This document shows, piece by piece, positions 41,812-53,403 of a stretch of DNA of 64,000 bases. The notes under the pieces are model-generated. The model was not told the origin of the DNA and ran no database searches. It saw nothing but the letters and a program-made list of their open reading frames with translations. Each line of letters begins with the position of its first letter. Position 1 is the stretch's first letter. Origin of the DNA: Aphelidium insulamus (lineage: Eukaryota; Aphelidiomycota; Aphelidea; Aphelidiaceae); contig JAZDSV010000025.1 in assembly GCA_036784855.1 (NCBI GenBank), positions 62,001 to 126,000 on the forward strand. The letters run 5' to 3'. The translations under genes and the position numbers were made by a program.

Positions 41812-43770
41812 ATGAACTGTACGATACTACTCAAGAACTGTCTGTGGCTACTCCAGTGCATTCATCTCGCCACCGCACTACGGCTGGGTGATCGGTATGC
41901 CGTGGACTGCGCCGACTATCCGCTGTGTCGACGACTGGAGCTGCGCCGCACAGCTTCGCCGCCTAGTCAAGTCTCACTGTTCCGGCGGGCTGGTGATGGC
42001 AGCACACCGCCAGCACCATCGTCGTCAGCACCACAGCCGCCTGCAGCAGTACCCGAGCCAAAGTACGTGAACCGCTCACTGCGCAACAGTAGCGCCGCCG
42101 AACAAGTGGCCGCGCCGACAGAGTCCCCGCAGTACAGCGTGCAGTCGGCCGATGGTATGCTGCAGTACCAACTAGAGTGCGCCTCCTCCCCGTCGGGAGA
42201 GGCTACTGCCACAAGCAGTGCGGACAGTGACGAGTTCTGCCGCAATGCCGTGGCGGCTTTTGCCCTGGCCGGCGACCATCTGACACGGCTGCTGCGGCTC
42301 ACGGTGCCAATCCGTGTCACCGGTGTCATCCACAGTTTCTGTCGGCAAGCGGCGGCCGGTGCCGGCTCTCTCTCTGCTGACCGGTGCGGCACTGTGCTCG
42401 GTTTTGCAAAGCCGACCGCATTCTTCAGCGTCACAGGCGGCGACCCCGCGGACACTATTGTGGATGCCAGTCAGGAGCAGACCTCGGCGGATCAGTTGCC
42501 GGATGTGCTGTTCCCGCAGGCACTGGCGCGACAACTGCTGGGCGAGGACCGCGTCTCGGGTCTGGAGCCGTTCGATATCCAGGTCGAGTTCAACAGCGAC
42601 GCCATCGACTCGTTCTACTTTGGCGAGGATGTGCGCGCGCGGGCTGGCACGGCTCCGCCCGCTGACATTGCCGCCGGCCAGTATGACTTTCTGTACATTA
42701 TCCTGCACGAACAAATCCACGGTCTGGGCGCCGTCTCATTCTGGGACACGTATCTGGCGCGGGTGCCTGCTTCGTACTGGCAGCCAGACGCGGCGGCAAT
42801 TGTCGGTGCCGATGATCAAGTTGCTGAGGCGGCATCATCCTCGTCAATCTTAAGTGGCCGGCCGGACATTGTGGCCGACATGCAAGTTGCGTATGCCGCC
42901 TCCTCGTCGGCTCTGGCTGCTAATGAGGCGGGCGGACAACTGGAACTCTTAAATGTTGACAGCGGTGATGGGTCCCAACAACTTGACGCCACTAGTGACA
43001 CGGCGACATATCCTCCTGCCGAGACAATGATGATGCCGCCGCTGCAACTGGATGACGCCACGCAGTCGCGCATAGTAGCCGTGGACCGCACCGGGATCTA
43101 CGACTACTACTTGGCTACGGCGGTGGATGGCACGGTGTTCCGGTGGTCGGAACAGATCCCCGCCATCGCCTCGTGGATCCAGCAGGGTTTTCCGGCACTG
43201 TCAACGGCCAACCACTCTGCTGATGTGTCGTTGGCAAGTGGAGTAGACACCTCGGTGCGATTGTTCCGTGCAGCCACCACGCCCGGCACCACTCGCTTCC
43301 TCATCAACGACCAACTCACTGCCGTCACGCCGGATGGTCCACCCACTGATGGTACTGTATCAGACAGCGGCGCCATAGATTCCTCCGGCGACAAGCAACC
43401 CACACAGCTGCCGGTACAACAACAGCAGCAGTTCATCACAGTCTACACCGCGGACCCATTTATCGGTGGCACAAGCATGGTGCACTTTGACCAGCAAGAG
43501 TACACGGCGTCGGAGGAGTTTCTGCAGCGCCCGTACGCGTCCAACGGCATCACACTGCAGCAGCAAATGTCGCAGCACGGCGGGCCACTGCAGCCATTTG
43601 GCCGTGGCACTGCACTGCTACTGGCCACACTGGGCTATGATCTTACGGACGAGGCGCGTGCACAGCTCAAAGGGTATCGCGTGCATTCAAGCGGCGCTGG
43701 CAGGTCAACCCACTTGCACTGCTTACCAATGCTGTTGCTTTTGTTGGCCATTTCCTACCGGCTACAATAG
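41812..43770 (+). CDS. Secreted HExxH metalloprotease-like protein, possibly GPI-anchored
   Basis: Intronless, 652 aa. Signal peptide (LLKNCLWLLQCIHLATA) with early cysteines (CADYPLCRR). A Ser/Pro/Ala linker (about 60-100) is followed by the N-terminal part of a metallopeptidase-like region (LECASSPSGE, AFALAGDHLTRLLRL). Residues 295-308 read IILHEQIHGLGAVSFW: HExxH plus GLG, as in zinc proteases, but the third metzincin-type histidine (HExxHxxGxxH) is a serine. Inserted low-complexity segments interrupt the rest. A second conserved block near the end (GGTSMVHFDQQEY...GGPLQPFGRGTALLLATLGY) is typical of a family of fungal/bacterial HExxHGLG proteins I know only by pattern. The C-terminus (CLPMLLLLLAISYRLQ) is hydrophobic and could signal GPI attachment after SSGAG. 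Substrate unknown. Confidence 0.7.
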   Translation: MNCTILLKNCLWLLQCIHLATALRLGDRYAVDCADYPLCRRLELRRTASPPSQVSLFRRAGDGSTPPAPSSSAPQPPAAVPEPKYVNRSLRNSSAAEQVAAPTESPQYSVQSADGMLQYQLECASSPSGEATATSSADSDEFCRNAVAAFALAGDHLTRLLRLTVPIRVTGVIHSFCRQAAAGAGSLSADRCGTVLGFAKPTAFFSVTGGDPADTIVDASQEQTSADQLPDVLFPQALARQLLGEDRVSGLEPFDIQVEFNSDAIDSFYFGEDVRARAGTAPPADIAAGQYDFLYIILHEQIHGLGAVSFWDTYLARVPASYWQPDAAAIVGADDQVAEAASSSSILSGRPDIVADMQVAYAASSSALAANEAGGQLELLNVDSGDGSQQLDATSDTATYPPAETMMMPPLQLDDATQSRIVAVDRTGIYDYYLATAVDGTVFRWSEQIPAIASWIQQGFPALSTANHSADVSLASGVDTSVRLFRAATTPGTTRFLINDQLTAVTPDGPPTDGTVSDSGAIDSSGDKQPTQLPVQQQQQFITVYTADPFIGGTSMVHFDQQEYTASEEFLQRPYASNGITLQQQMSQHGGPLQPFGRGTALLLATLGYDLTDEARAQLKGYRVHSSGAGRSTHLHCLPMLLLLLAISYRLQ

Positions 43771-43979
43771 ATTGTGCTTTCTTGCTTCGACGGATAATTA
43801 TCGGTTGTGGAGTTTAGCCGACTGTTATTGAAATACTTAATGACTGACACTTAATGACAATGATTGTACTTTAGCCTCCATGTCACCGCAGGATAAAGCG
43901 TCAGCCAGCACTTCGATATACTTTCTATAGCGGTCACCAGACAATATAACCCAGACAATATAAATAACAAAGTGGTTTC

Positions 43980-44958
43980 CTATTTGATAAATGACTGCGC
44001 GGGAGAGCCGGCCAGATGCACAATTCGACGGCCGGGTGAGCTGTTGGTTCGCTTGCGCGTGCGATACATCAACTTTTGCACCACCAGCACCGCATCCACA
44101 CTCAACTGCACCGCGCCGCACATAATAAATTGGAAGGGCGCACCGGTGTGCAGAAAGTGTGCAGTCTTGAATGCATCACCGCCTATCCAGCTGACAAGCA
44201 GAGCATTGCTGCAGGAAATTGTTACTATGTAAGAATAATGTGAGCAACTTATCGCTCACCCGATACCATCGGCGGACCGTGAGCGCCGGTTGGCTAGCAC
44301 CTGAGGAGCACCCAAAACACTCTCGGCACTGAGAGCCACGAACCCCAGTGCGTCCACAAACCAAGCCCGGCCGCCAGACAACCATAATGCCAGCAGGGCC
44401 GTCCCCTGTATCAACAGCAAGGCGACAATGTACGCGTCGAAGCGCTTCCATTGCCAGAATCGATGCGGTTTGGTCACCACTTGCCGCACAGCGCCCAGCA
44501 GAGACCCCAACAAGCCATCCTGTTCATAAGAGTAATCATCATCGTCTCCATCATCATCATTGTCAACGTCGCCCGTGTCATCGGCCACTATCCTGCCGCC
44601 GTCCAGATGCAGTGCTGGCTGCATGTGGCGGCGACGAATCTGCGACGAGCGGCGCACACACAGCTCCAGCAGCCACAACTGAGCCACTATCATTAGCACC
44701 GATTGCCACAGATAGACGGTGTCGAAGCGGCGGCCCAACCTGCGTCAGCGTGAGTGAGTGCGAGTACACAGTGAGGTAGCAGTATCGGTAGGCGCACCAG
44801 AATACGATGCGCAGCAGGTTGGCCCACAGCAATATGCCGCACACCCACGGCGAGAACTGCGGCTCCACGGCAGGTGGCAGCTGTTGTATCTCGCGGTACT
44901 GCGGCACGTAGGCCAGCGACGGACCCACCGCCATCACGACGTCCAGCAGCGTCTCCAT
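43980..44958 (-). CDS. PQ-loop transporter, SLC66A2/PQLC1-like
   Basis: Three exons (44958-44798, 44739-44260, 44208-43980) give 289 aa; each junction restores a conserved motif (RIVFW|LGRRFDT, DGIG|NALLVSWIGGD). First PQ loop: GPSLAYVPQYREI, then CGILLWANLLRIVFW, then YLWQSVLMIVAQLWLLELC. A cytosolic, Asp-rich linker (DNDDDGDDDDYSYEQD) separates it from the second half: FDAYIVALLLIQGTALLAL, GFVALSAESVLGAPQVLANRR (second PQ), WIGGDAFKTAHF, FIMCGAVQLSVDAVLVVQ. This is the SLC66A2 arrangement (endosome/Golgi, linked to lipid flippase regulation in animals). The gene starts 16 nt from the annotated carboxypeptidase start on the opposite strand, a very tight divergent pair. Confidence 0.88.
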
Positions 44959-44974
44959 GTGATCTGATTGCTGT

Positions 44975-47205
44975 ATGGAATTGCAGTTGCCGAAACAGCC
45001 AGACTTGAGTGAGCATGAAGTGCGGTGCGTTTACAGCCTCACTGGAGTGTACGCATACGCCTCTGACACCGCGTATAACACAGCTGCCGATTACCTGGTC
45101 AACACTACTACATTGTCGGTCTGCAATAGTAGTGATACTCGGACTTTGCAGCATTATGCCGGTCTGTCCACACAAATGTCACTCTGTGCCTTTCGCTCAC
45201 ACCGTCTGCCACACAGGCCACATTCCCGTGGATGACCGGCACGATAGCCAACTGTTTTTCTGGTTGATGCAGGGCGGTACCGTACTGCACAGATGAATCT
45301 TGTGTGCCCCTCTGACACTCGGATGCAGAAGTGGGCCCGCGAGATAAACTTGTTATTTGGCTCAATGGCGGTCCAGGATGGTTCGTGCATTAGCAAAGTT
45401 AGTATGCTCTATGTTCTAACCGGAATATCCTGGCAGCTCAAGGCTAGTATGTGCCAAATTTTAATGTAATTGAATGACAGGACAGCATGGATGGACTGTT
45501 TCTGGAAGTCGGTCCATTTCGCATAAACAGGCAAGATAATACAGCGGCCGGCACCCCTTATACCCTACTGGAAAATGAGTACGGCTGGCACAAAATGGCT
45601 GATATGCTTTTCGGTGAGTCCCTATGACTATATAAATGGGGCTTGTCACACATCCATGTAGTCGATCAGCCAGCCGGCACTGGCTTCAGCTACTCATCCG
45701 ACACCAATGGTGGCTATGTACAAGACTTTGACGTGATGAGTCGAGAATTTGTGCTGCTGCTAGAGCGACTTGTGCAGATTTTCCCGCTTATTCAACACCA
45801 AGAGGCAATTTACTACACATTGCACACTACCTAGTTCACTATTGGCTTAGATATATTTGACGGGTGAGAGCTACGCGGGCACATATATTCCATATATTGC
45901 CAAAGAAATGCTGGCCCGACCAGCCGATTTGGCATTCAAGCTGCGTGGAATAGCTATAGGAAACGGTTGGATGGACCCTTACTATCAGGTACATCTATTG
46001 ATCTCCAATACAAAATAGGAACAAAACCAATTACAATGCACAGTATATGTCGGTGCCTGACTATGCGTCACGATACCATTTGGTCAGCGGGTCACAAGAA
46101 ACGCAAATGCTTAGCGGAGCGTCGCTTAGTTGCGGCAAAGCAATTTTGAGTGAGAACCCACAACAAGATCATCAGAACGCAGAGCGTACTTGTGAGTCGC
46201 TCTTTACCGTAATCAGAGATGCCACGATAAGGCGGTCAGTGCGCTCCAGTATGAATATTGTTCATTGCATGACAGCTTCCAGGAGCACAAGCAAAATGTG
46301 TGCCAATGTTTACGATGTTCGGCTCGAGTCGTCAGATTGCGGTCGCAGTTGGCCGATGGAGATCAGTGCTCTTACCAGCATGCTACGGGTGCGCAATATT
46401 TCACAATACTCTATCCAGCTAACAACTGGTAGAGGGTCGATATTGTTCGTGCGATTCATGCAGAGAATGCCGATGACTGGGAAGAGTGCGACTCTGCCGT
46501 GTATTCTCATCTGGCCGGCAACAAGAATGCCCCCGCTTATCGGGTAAATTTCTGACTGTTGTACATCCTGCTGATGGCGGTAAAGCTTCTGCCAGAAATT
46601 TTGGCCAAAGTACCAGTGGTTCTCTACCAGTTCGTGGTTGTTTTGTACTTGCATGATTTTTTAACAATAAATTAGCGGGGAGTATGACTTGTTGTGCAAT
46701 TATATGGGCATGGAACTGTCGTTGGCAGCTCGAGAGTGGAATGGCGCCACTGGGTTTGGGGCATGTTTTTCTCTAATTCTGCTATGCAAGTCCTCTAATT
46801 TCGCCACATAGTCTGCCTCCAAACAAGACTGGACAGTGAAGGGCAGAGTGGCCGGATACTCGTATGAAGCTCGCAATTTACGGTACCTCATGATTTACAA
46901 CGCTAGTCACATGGTTCCATACGATCAACCAGACACGGCTGCGGATATTTTGCGCCAGCTACTTGAGATGTCTGCCAGGGGAGTGTCGTCTGATATTTCG
47001 CAGACATCCCTTACGCAATCGGTAAGAGGTTTGCACAGTACCAAATAAGATAAGGTCTAACAAAAAGCAGATATCGCTTCATGCGTGGCTGATATCAGGG
47101 ACAGTATTGCTACTGCTTATGGCAGTCGCATTTATCAAATGGGGCGGACGCTGGTCAAAGGCTGCAGCGAGCTGGTGGCGCTCTAGAAATTACGCTCACA
47201 TTTGA
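44975..47205 (+). CDS. Serine carboxypeptidase, Kex1-like (peptidase S10)
   Basis: Type I membrane carboxypeptidase of the Golgi that removes C-terminal basic residues. Recognisable exons give HTGHIPVDDRHDSQLFFWLM, KLVIWLNGGPG, MDGLFLEVGPFR, VDQPAGTGFSY, IYLTGESYAGTYIPYIAKE (nucleophile serine in GESYAG), GNGWMDPYYQ, CANVYDVRLES, LLPEILAKVPVVLY, EYDLLCNYMG (catalytic aspartate), YLMIYNASHMVPYDQP (catalytic histidine), then a transmembrane helix (ISGTVLLLLMAVAFI) and short tail. At least ten introns, including a GC-AG intron (45805-45850), and a 6-10-nt micro-exon at 45437 supplying the serines after GGPGC. The 5' end is unresolved: the ATG at 44975 lacks a signal peptide and the first splice sites before HTGHIP are uncertain. 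Confidence 0.85.
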
Positions 47206-47414
47206 CAACAATCACACGGATCTAACTGTTGTCTTCTGCTTGCATCAATCACCGAGCAGCGTCCAATCAGCCACAGCCTCGAGGATATCAACAGGCTTCT
47301 TGGCGCTGGCAATGAAAAATTAATAAACGCTTTTTTGTTGCTGCATTCTAGATCTAATACAGAAAGCACGCAAATGGGTGTATTGTGAGAGAGTGCATTT
47401 CGAGTGAAATGAGC

Positions 47415-50400
47415 TCAGCCGACTGAATCCGAAAGGACTTGGGTGACATCTTGACGATCCGAGCGCACAGACAACTCAATGGTGAGACCGCCGCCAGCAC
47501 AGGCCATTCGCACGCGACACAGGCACCGTACACCGCCGATGAATGTGCCCGACATTAATAGGGTATGGGCCGTGACACTGTTGGCCGGTTTATCTAGCGG
47601 CAGCTGATCCGATCCATCGCATCCCGCCATACTGTAGTTCGACAACATTTCGGCGATTGCATCTGACGAATGTCCAGATAAGTGTACTAATTCACAATCG
47701 GTACTCTTACCTTTGACGTTGTTCAATGCCTCAAGCTGGAAGGTTTCCACAATTTCATGTTCCGATCCGACTTGTTCCCACAATTTCGAGAATGACGGCA
47801 CATATGCCGGGACAATGTAGTCGCTGATTGAAACTTGTACATTTTCAATCTGCATGCAACTTAATGATGCCTGTTGATGATACAACTACAGTGGAACGCA
47901 CCTGGTATGTATCATCGTAGCCTTCGTCGTCGACCTCACCCGTTTGCGCGTCGCAATCTTTTGATACAAATTTGAGCGTGCCACTAAAGCTGCCAAGCAC
48001 AGGCACGTCTTTTCCATTAACTTTTCGGTAGGCCACAAACGCATCGGCGGGTGCTTCATAGGCAAGCTTGGCAATCGGAACGGAGCAAACAAACTCGACC
48101 TCGTTCGCCAACTCGTCGTCGGCAGACTCCATCTCCACGGTAACATTCTCCAGCAATACATCATCCAATGTATTTTTGCAGGTGAACTGCGATATCAGCG
48201 CATTTAATGACGAAATGCATGCGTTACGCACCTGAAACACAATGTGTTCGGAAAACATGTGCACAACGCAGCTAACAACATATTCAGCAACGTCCGTCTC
48301 GGTCAGCTCAATAGGTTTGGACGAATGGAACACGGGTCCAAACTTGGCAAACTGCGGAATAGCCTGCATGGCAACAACAGCGGCCCCCGCTGCCGCACTA
48401 GGAGTAGATGAAGGCGTGGCCCCGGCAGCACCCGAAGTCTTGGCAGCAGTTGGCGCAAGGCCGTTGGACTGCACAAATTGAGCAGTGGCAGATTTAAGTC
48501 CTGGGTGAGATTGAGTACAGTCAACTATATACAGAGTGCTGCATACGTGAAGCAGCCATGTCTTGAGCTCGTGTCATTGTCGGTATGGCCTTGATATCAA
48601 ACGGCACAGACTGCGCGCCTGGATTCTGACAATACTCTGCCAACTGCGTCTCCAGTGTGGCCATGGCGTAAATTGAATCTGGTATAAATTAAAGCTGGCA
48701 CATTATAAATACCAATGGCGCACCGTTCAAGACATAGTCTCTAGCAGTCTCCTCCCCATGCAGTTCATCGTCCAGAATCCGCACGTACATCACGGCACGG
48801 TCACGCACTTCATCATCCGGATCATCCAGGCAACGGTTGAGCAATACGCGGATATTCTTGCGCAAATCAGTCTCGGGCGCCACCGACGTGAACTTGGCAA
48901 GTGCTGAGACCGCGGCAGCGCGCACGGGCGCATTCTCCAAAATGGTTCGATTGTAGATGAATCGGATAAACTTGGACGGCTGCGGCATCTTTGGCCCCTC
49001 TTCGCCAATAAGACGCAAGATGCGCACCGAAAGCCGAGTGAATTCGCAGTCCTCGATAAACTCGCACAAGTGTGCCATGGCCGCCTCTTTTGACTCGGGG
49101 ATGGCGACAATTATGTCAAAGATGCCCTCGACCATTGCACGCTTGAAATCATAGCCGCCCTCATCGCGCAACGACGTCGCCAGGAATGAGAGCATCATGG
49201 CGTGCTTGGCAGGGAATTTGAGGCAGAGAGCGCGAATCGCATCGACAACAATCACTTTGAACTCGTCCGATATCTCCGCCATGAAGCCGGGGATCTGCTT
49301 CATTAACCGGTCCACAGAAGCTTCGTTGCCTGTCTACAGAGTAGTAAAGTTAGAGAAATGTAGCCACTAATTAAATAAAACAAAAGGTACCTTGAGTAGG
49401 GTGGTGATGGCAAAAGTGGCAATGCTGCGGTTAGCGTCCGTGATCAGGTTCTCCATGTCCAAGTTGCAGGTCGCAACAGCCTCGGGATGTGTCAGAGCCA
49501 GTTTGCTCAGAGTGCGCACGGAGGCAAAGCGGAGCGCCGAGCGAGGAGAGTTCAAAAATAGTTGCATGACTATTTGCATTAGCTATATAGTACAATACAT
49601 TCGACGGATGGTTACGCACCAGACACGACAGGAAATAGCTCCTTGGATGTAACACCTTTCAGCTCGCAGATTGCACGCGCCGCTTCCAGATTAACAATCT
49701 CTGAGCGATTGCGCAAGCAGTTCTCCAGCACTTCAATCAGGTGTCGACTTGGGCTGCAGGGGTCAATAACTAGACAAGAGCAAAACTCTAGTGTAACTCT
49801 TGTACCCCTCCATGCCACCATCATCGGCCATAATCTTGTGCGTGTAGCGGATAAGAACGCAAAGAGCTGGCTGGCCGCGCAGAACGTTGCCGCGCACCAG
49901 CGACTGAACAGTCTTGATTACAGCCACCTTGTCATGCTGTTTGATCTGCAAGAGCAGACCAAGCGCCTGATACTGCACTCCAGCTTGCGGGCGGGTCAGC
50001 GCTTCCTGCACCTCGTTCACCCAGCGTTTCACCACTTCTTTGCTGCCCTGGTTGTAGAGATGGGTGGCGGAGACGAGAGCTGAGCACGCCACGGAAGACG
50101 ACTTGTCCACCATGGCCTGCTTGATGAATCTCTCAATTGCCTGGACCATGGACGGCTATACAATGGATTAGACACACAACAGCACATTCAAGAATGTATA
50201 CGTACATCGGTGATGCGACACAGTGCGCGAATGGCATTGGCGCGGTATCCGATCTCCCCGGCCACCTTGTCATTCATGTCCTTGGACAGACTGCTGGTGG
50301 CCATGATGACGTCCTCGGCAATCGTTGACAGCTCCTTGATGACCAAGTAGACCATTTTACGCAGTTGCGTCTAGCACAGAGGGTCAGCGAGTGATGGTAC

Positions 50401-50769
50401 CTGTAATACCCGACATCCATACATCCTTGGACTGAAAGAGCTTGGTGACGGAGAAAAATAGAGTGGTGGCCTCGGTGGTGCTGAACTGCTCGCCCTGGTG
50501 CAGCAAGTAGAGCACCTTGGTTATGGTGGCGCAGCACCGGAATGGCCGTATGGGTGTCTCGTTGAAGACGCGGGCTTCCTGCAGCACGGTGGACTTGTCC
50601 AGATGGTACAGGAAGCCGCCATCTGCTGCAATACGGCGCCGTCAGACGGGTCAAGTGTCATGGCATGCATGGCGCCATGTGTGGTGGCAGTAGTCCTCCA
50701 TGGCCGCTGCACACACGGCAGAGGCACACACACACACACACACATACCGGCCTCGTCGTCCTTTTTCAT
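47415..50769 (-). CDS. Coatomer subunit gamma (COPI)
   Basis: Gamma-COP, part of the COPI coat for Golgi-to-ER retrograde transport. The gene begins with a tiny exon (50769-50748, MKKDDEAG) and runs through about nine exons: [155 protein letters not shown], the Ala/Ser-rich linker (about 48480), then the appendage ([57 protein letters not shown]). It ends at [10 protein letters not shown]. All family blocks are present; introns are 43-60 nt. Exon borders were not fixed to the base throughout. Confidence 0.93.
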
Positions 50770-51273
50770 GTTGGCGGCGGTGAAACGTGACGGCCGTTTA
50801 AATTGCTCAGGTTCTATTAATTGCTTTCTGCTGTGATCTTGCTCCATATGTATTTTGCTCACCAAATAAATCGGTGTTCCTACACACTTACACATATTGT
50901 TGTTAGCTGGGTCTTGCAATTTATCTCAATTGTTTACTTGCTGTTGTGTTCCAGAGCATCCCACACAAGATGGATCGCAGTTACAGAGCGCATACGCACC
51001 ATTATGGTCGGTACATTTGTGATGGAGAAATCGAGCTCGATTCATCCATGCTGTGATTACAGTGCGCATAAGGGCCGAAAAACTGTGAAACATCTAGCTG
51101 ATATAGGATCAATTTGTTAATGCAATGGCATGCGGTATCGCCTTGCTTTGAAGGCGATAGGTTTGGATTGGCGATCTGGATTGAAACCTTACAAGACGAT
51201 AGGACAGGGATATGTTTGAAACCCCCTATTAGCTCATAAAGCAACATCAGATAAAGAGACCTGCCACAATTTT
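50770..51273. other. Intergenic between gamma-COP and RNase Z, with one hairpin
   Basis: No gene is seen. TATCGCCTT (51136-51144) and AAGGCGATA (51151-51159) form a 9-bp stem with a 6-nt loop, about 115 nt beyond the RNase Z stop in its transcription direction. A (CA)n tract lies at about 50727-50745 within intron 1 of the gamma-COP gene, adjacent to its first exon. Confidence 0.55.
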
Positions 51274-52834
51274 CTATGACTGCGTTGACTGCCTTCCGGG
51301 GATGGGACGGCGCGGAACTTCATGCGACCAGTAATCTCTCGAAATCAACACCGGGGCACGATCGGCCGCCACACCCTGATCCACCCACTCTTGATGGGCC
51401 TGCGCGCGCAACATCTCCAACGTGATATCCCCCTCCTTGACCGCATCGCCTTCGGCCAGCAGAGTCTCATCGACATAGCGCGAACTAAAGTGATTCAGCA
51501 CCAGTGTGCGGGCATGGATGCGGTGCGCGAATCTGGCCGCCATCCGCGCCGTGGAATGGCCGCGCTCAATGGCCGCCCGCTCCGAAGCTCGGAACGCTTT
51601 CTTGCGCCGCTTGACAGACTCGTCTGATCCGGAATCAGATGCCGCTTGTTGGTGATCGGCGCATGCTTGCTGCTGTTCGTAGTGCTCCTCGTCGAGGTAA
51701 GTGGCTTCATGGACCAGCACGTCGGCATCCATGCAAAGAGACTCCACGCCGGCCGGATTACTTGTATCACCCAGCAGTACTTCATGGATGTAATAAGTTG
51801 AGCATAACCGATATAAAGCACTACGGACCGATCTTGCGACCGGGTCGCGGCAGAGTCATGACCAGCTCCGGGTCAATGGTGCGTCCATCCGGCGCCTGCA
51901 CGGGCCGGCCCAGCTTCAGCTCACGGAACAGTGGGCCAGGCTTCATGTTGTACTCGCGCTGCAAAACATCTTGCAGCAGTGAACCTGGCAGCTCCTTTTC
52001 CTGCACCACATAGCCCACGCACGGGGTGGTGTGCACAATCGGCCCCGCTGATACCGACATCTCTGCATCGTCGAATCTACATATTGTGTGAAAATCTTAA
52101 TAAGTTACACGGAACATATCGTACATTTCCCTCCATTGACCGGTAGAGTCGGCCACAATATCATCTGCAGTCTACAGAATATTATTCTTGTTTTCAACCA
52201 CGTGATAAAAAGTGCGACATACTTTAAGGGGAGCCTGCTCCGCTGTGAGCAATTCGTGAATGACGTGCGATACGGCAGATCGAGAGCTGTGACAAGTTCA
52301 TACCATAGAACTATGCGCAATAAATCGTAAATACGTACTAGCTAACGTCCAGAACCACATCCAAATAGCGTCTCAGTCCTACAAGGATATTATCACACAC
52401 ATATATCTGTAGTACTTGCAATACCTCTGGGGCCATATATGTGCACGGCCCATCCAGGCTGTTGTCGCACGCTCTCTGCCACGGATGACCCAATGGTACA
52501 CAGCAGCCCCGGCAATCCGAAGCACTGCAGATATCGCGCGTCAACAAGTACCATTGGCAATACAATAGTGCACACTAACATGGTCGCCGTGCAGGTGAGT
52601 GATGAATATCTTTTCAATCTTGGCGGGCGAGACGGGCGTGTGCTGTATCTGCCGCTGCGCCCCCTCACCGCAGTCAAAGAGCCAGGTGCGGCCACCTATA
52701 TCAGAGATGATGAGTACCAGCGCACAGGTAGTACACTGACGCGAGCGATACACACCGAATTGTAGGGCACACGCGCTCAGACTGCGCGTCTTTGTCGGCA
52801 CCGCGCTCGACGTGCCGAGAAATGTTAGCCGCAT
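51274..52834 (-). CDS. Ribonuclease Z, short form (ELAC1-like)
   Basis: tRNA 3'-end endonuclease of the metallo-beta-lactamase fold. The N-terminus [17 protein letters not shown] is canonical; then [28 protein letters not shown] (HxHxDH zinc motif), [44 protein letters not shown] (exosite-like), VVLLGDTS (metal-binding aspartate), [31 protein letters not shown]. About six exons; introns near 52610-52540, 52430-52340 and 51820-51790 among others. An insert after [14 protein letters not shown] (polar, about 35 aa) and the C-terminal tail [12 protein letters not shown] are lineage features. No mitochondrial presequence is obvious. The short length is that of ELAC1, not ELAC2. Confidence 0.92.
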
Positions 52835-52838
52835 TGAA

Positions 52839-52870
52839 TGTATGTATGTATGTATGTATGTATGTATGTA
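52839..52870 (+). repeat. (GTAT)n microsatellite
   Basis: About eight TGTA units directly upstream of the RNase Z start on the minus strand. Confidence 0.95.
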
Positions 52871-52937
52871 TTGATATTTTTTTAACGGTGTGGAGCGTTA
52901 AATTAAGTTTAAGTTCAATTTATTTAAGCTTTTTCAC

Positions 52938-53362
52938 TTGCCAACTCGGACTTATGAGTGCCGCGCAGTGCAACGACGTCGTAGTGCTGACATACTTGCA
53001 CCGCTTTCTCGTTTCCCGCTACATAAACACTCTCCACTATTGCTTTCATGTAGACTTAGTCGCCTACCCACTGGTTCAGCACGGGTTCGCGATTTCGAAA
53101 AAATCTTACCGCTGTCTGATTGGAGCGTTGCGATCTTTAAAATCAATCGGTTTCGTATCTACAGGGCTGCTAAATGATCTGTGGGCGTTTGACTTAGACA
53201 GTCTATCCTGGGCCTGGCTGGCGGGTGTGCCCGGATCTGTCAATGTGGCTCCAATTCTAACTTAGGCCATTGTTGATCGAACTCGCCAGCTGGGACGTTC
53301 TGGTCTGCCAATTTAATTGTAAATAAAATTAATTTTTCACCCAAAAAAAAAAAAAAAAAAAA
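52938..53362 (+). pseudogene. Kelch-type 3' fragment ending in poly(A)
   Basis: Frames here read poorly until GLLNDLWAFDLDSLSWAWLA, a clear kelch strand pair (N-D-L-W-x-F/D ... W-x-W-x-x-G), then a stop at 53263-53265. About 60 nt later AAATAAAATTAATTT is followed by an uninterrupted run of about 22 A (53343-53363). A genomic poly(A) directly after a polyadenylation-like signal points to a reverse-transcribed mRNA 3' end. The 5' part has lost its frame. It sits immediately before the CRN gene; the run may now be part of that gene's promoter. Confidence 0.55.
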
Positions 53363-53403
53363 ATCAATCAAACTCTTTGTCGTTCTCTCTATCACAAAAA
53401 AAA

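Noticed and set aside
50727..50745. (CA)n tract as a functional element
   Set aside because: Simple microsatellite within the first intron of gamma-COP; similar tracts are common in the window.
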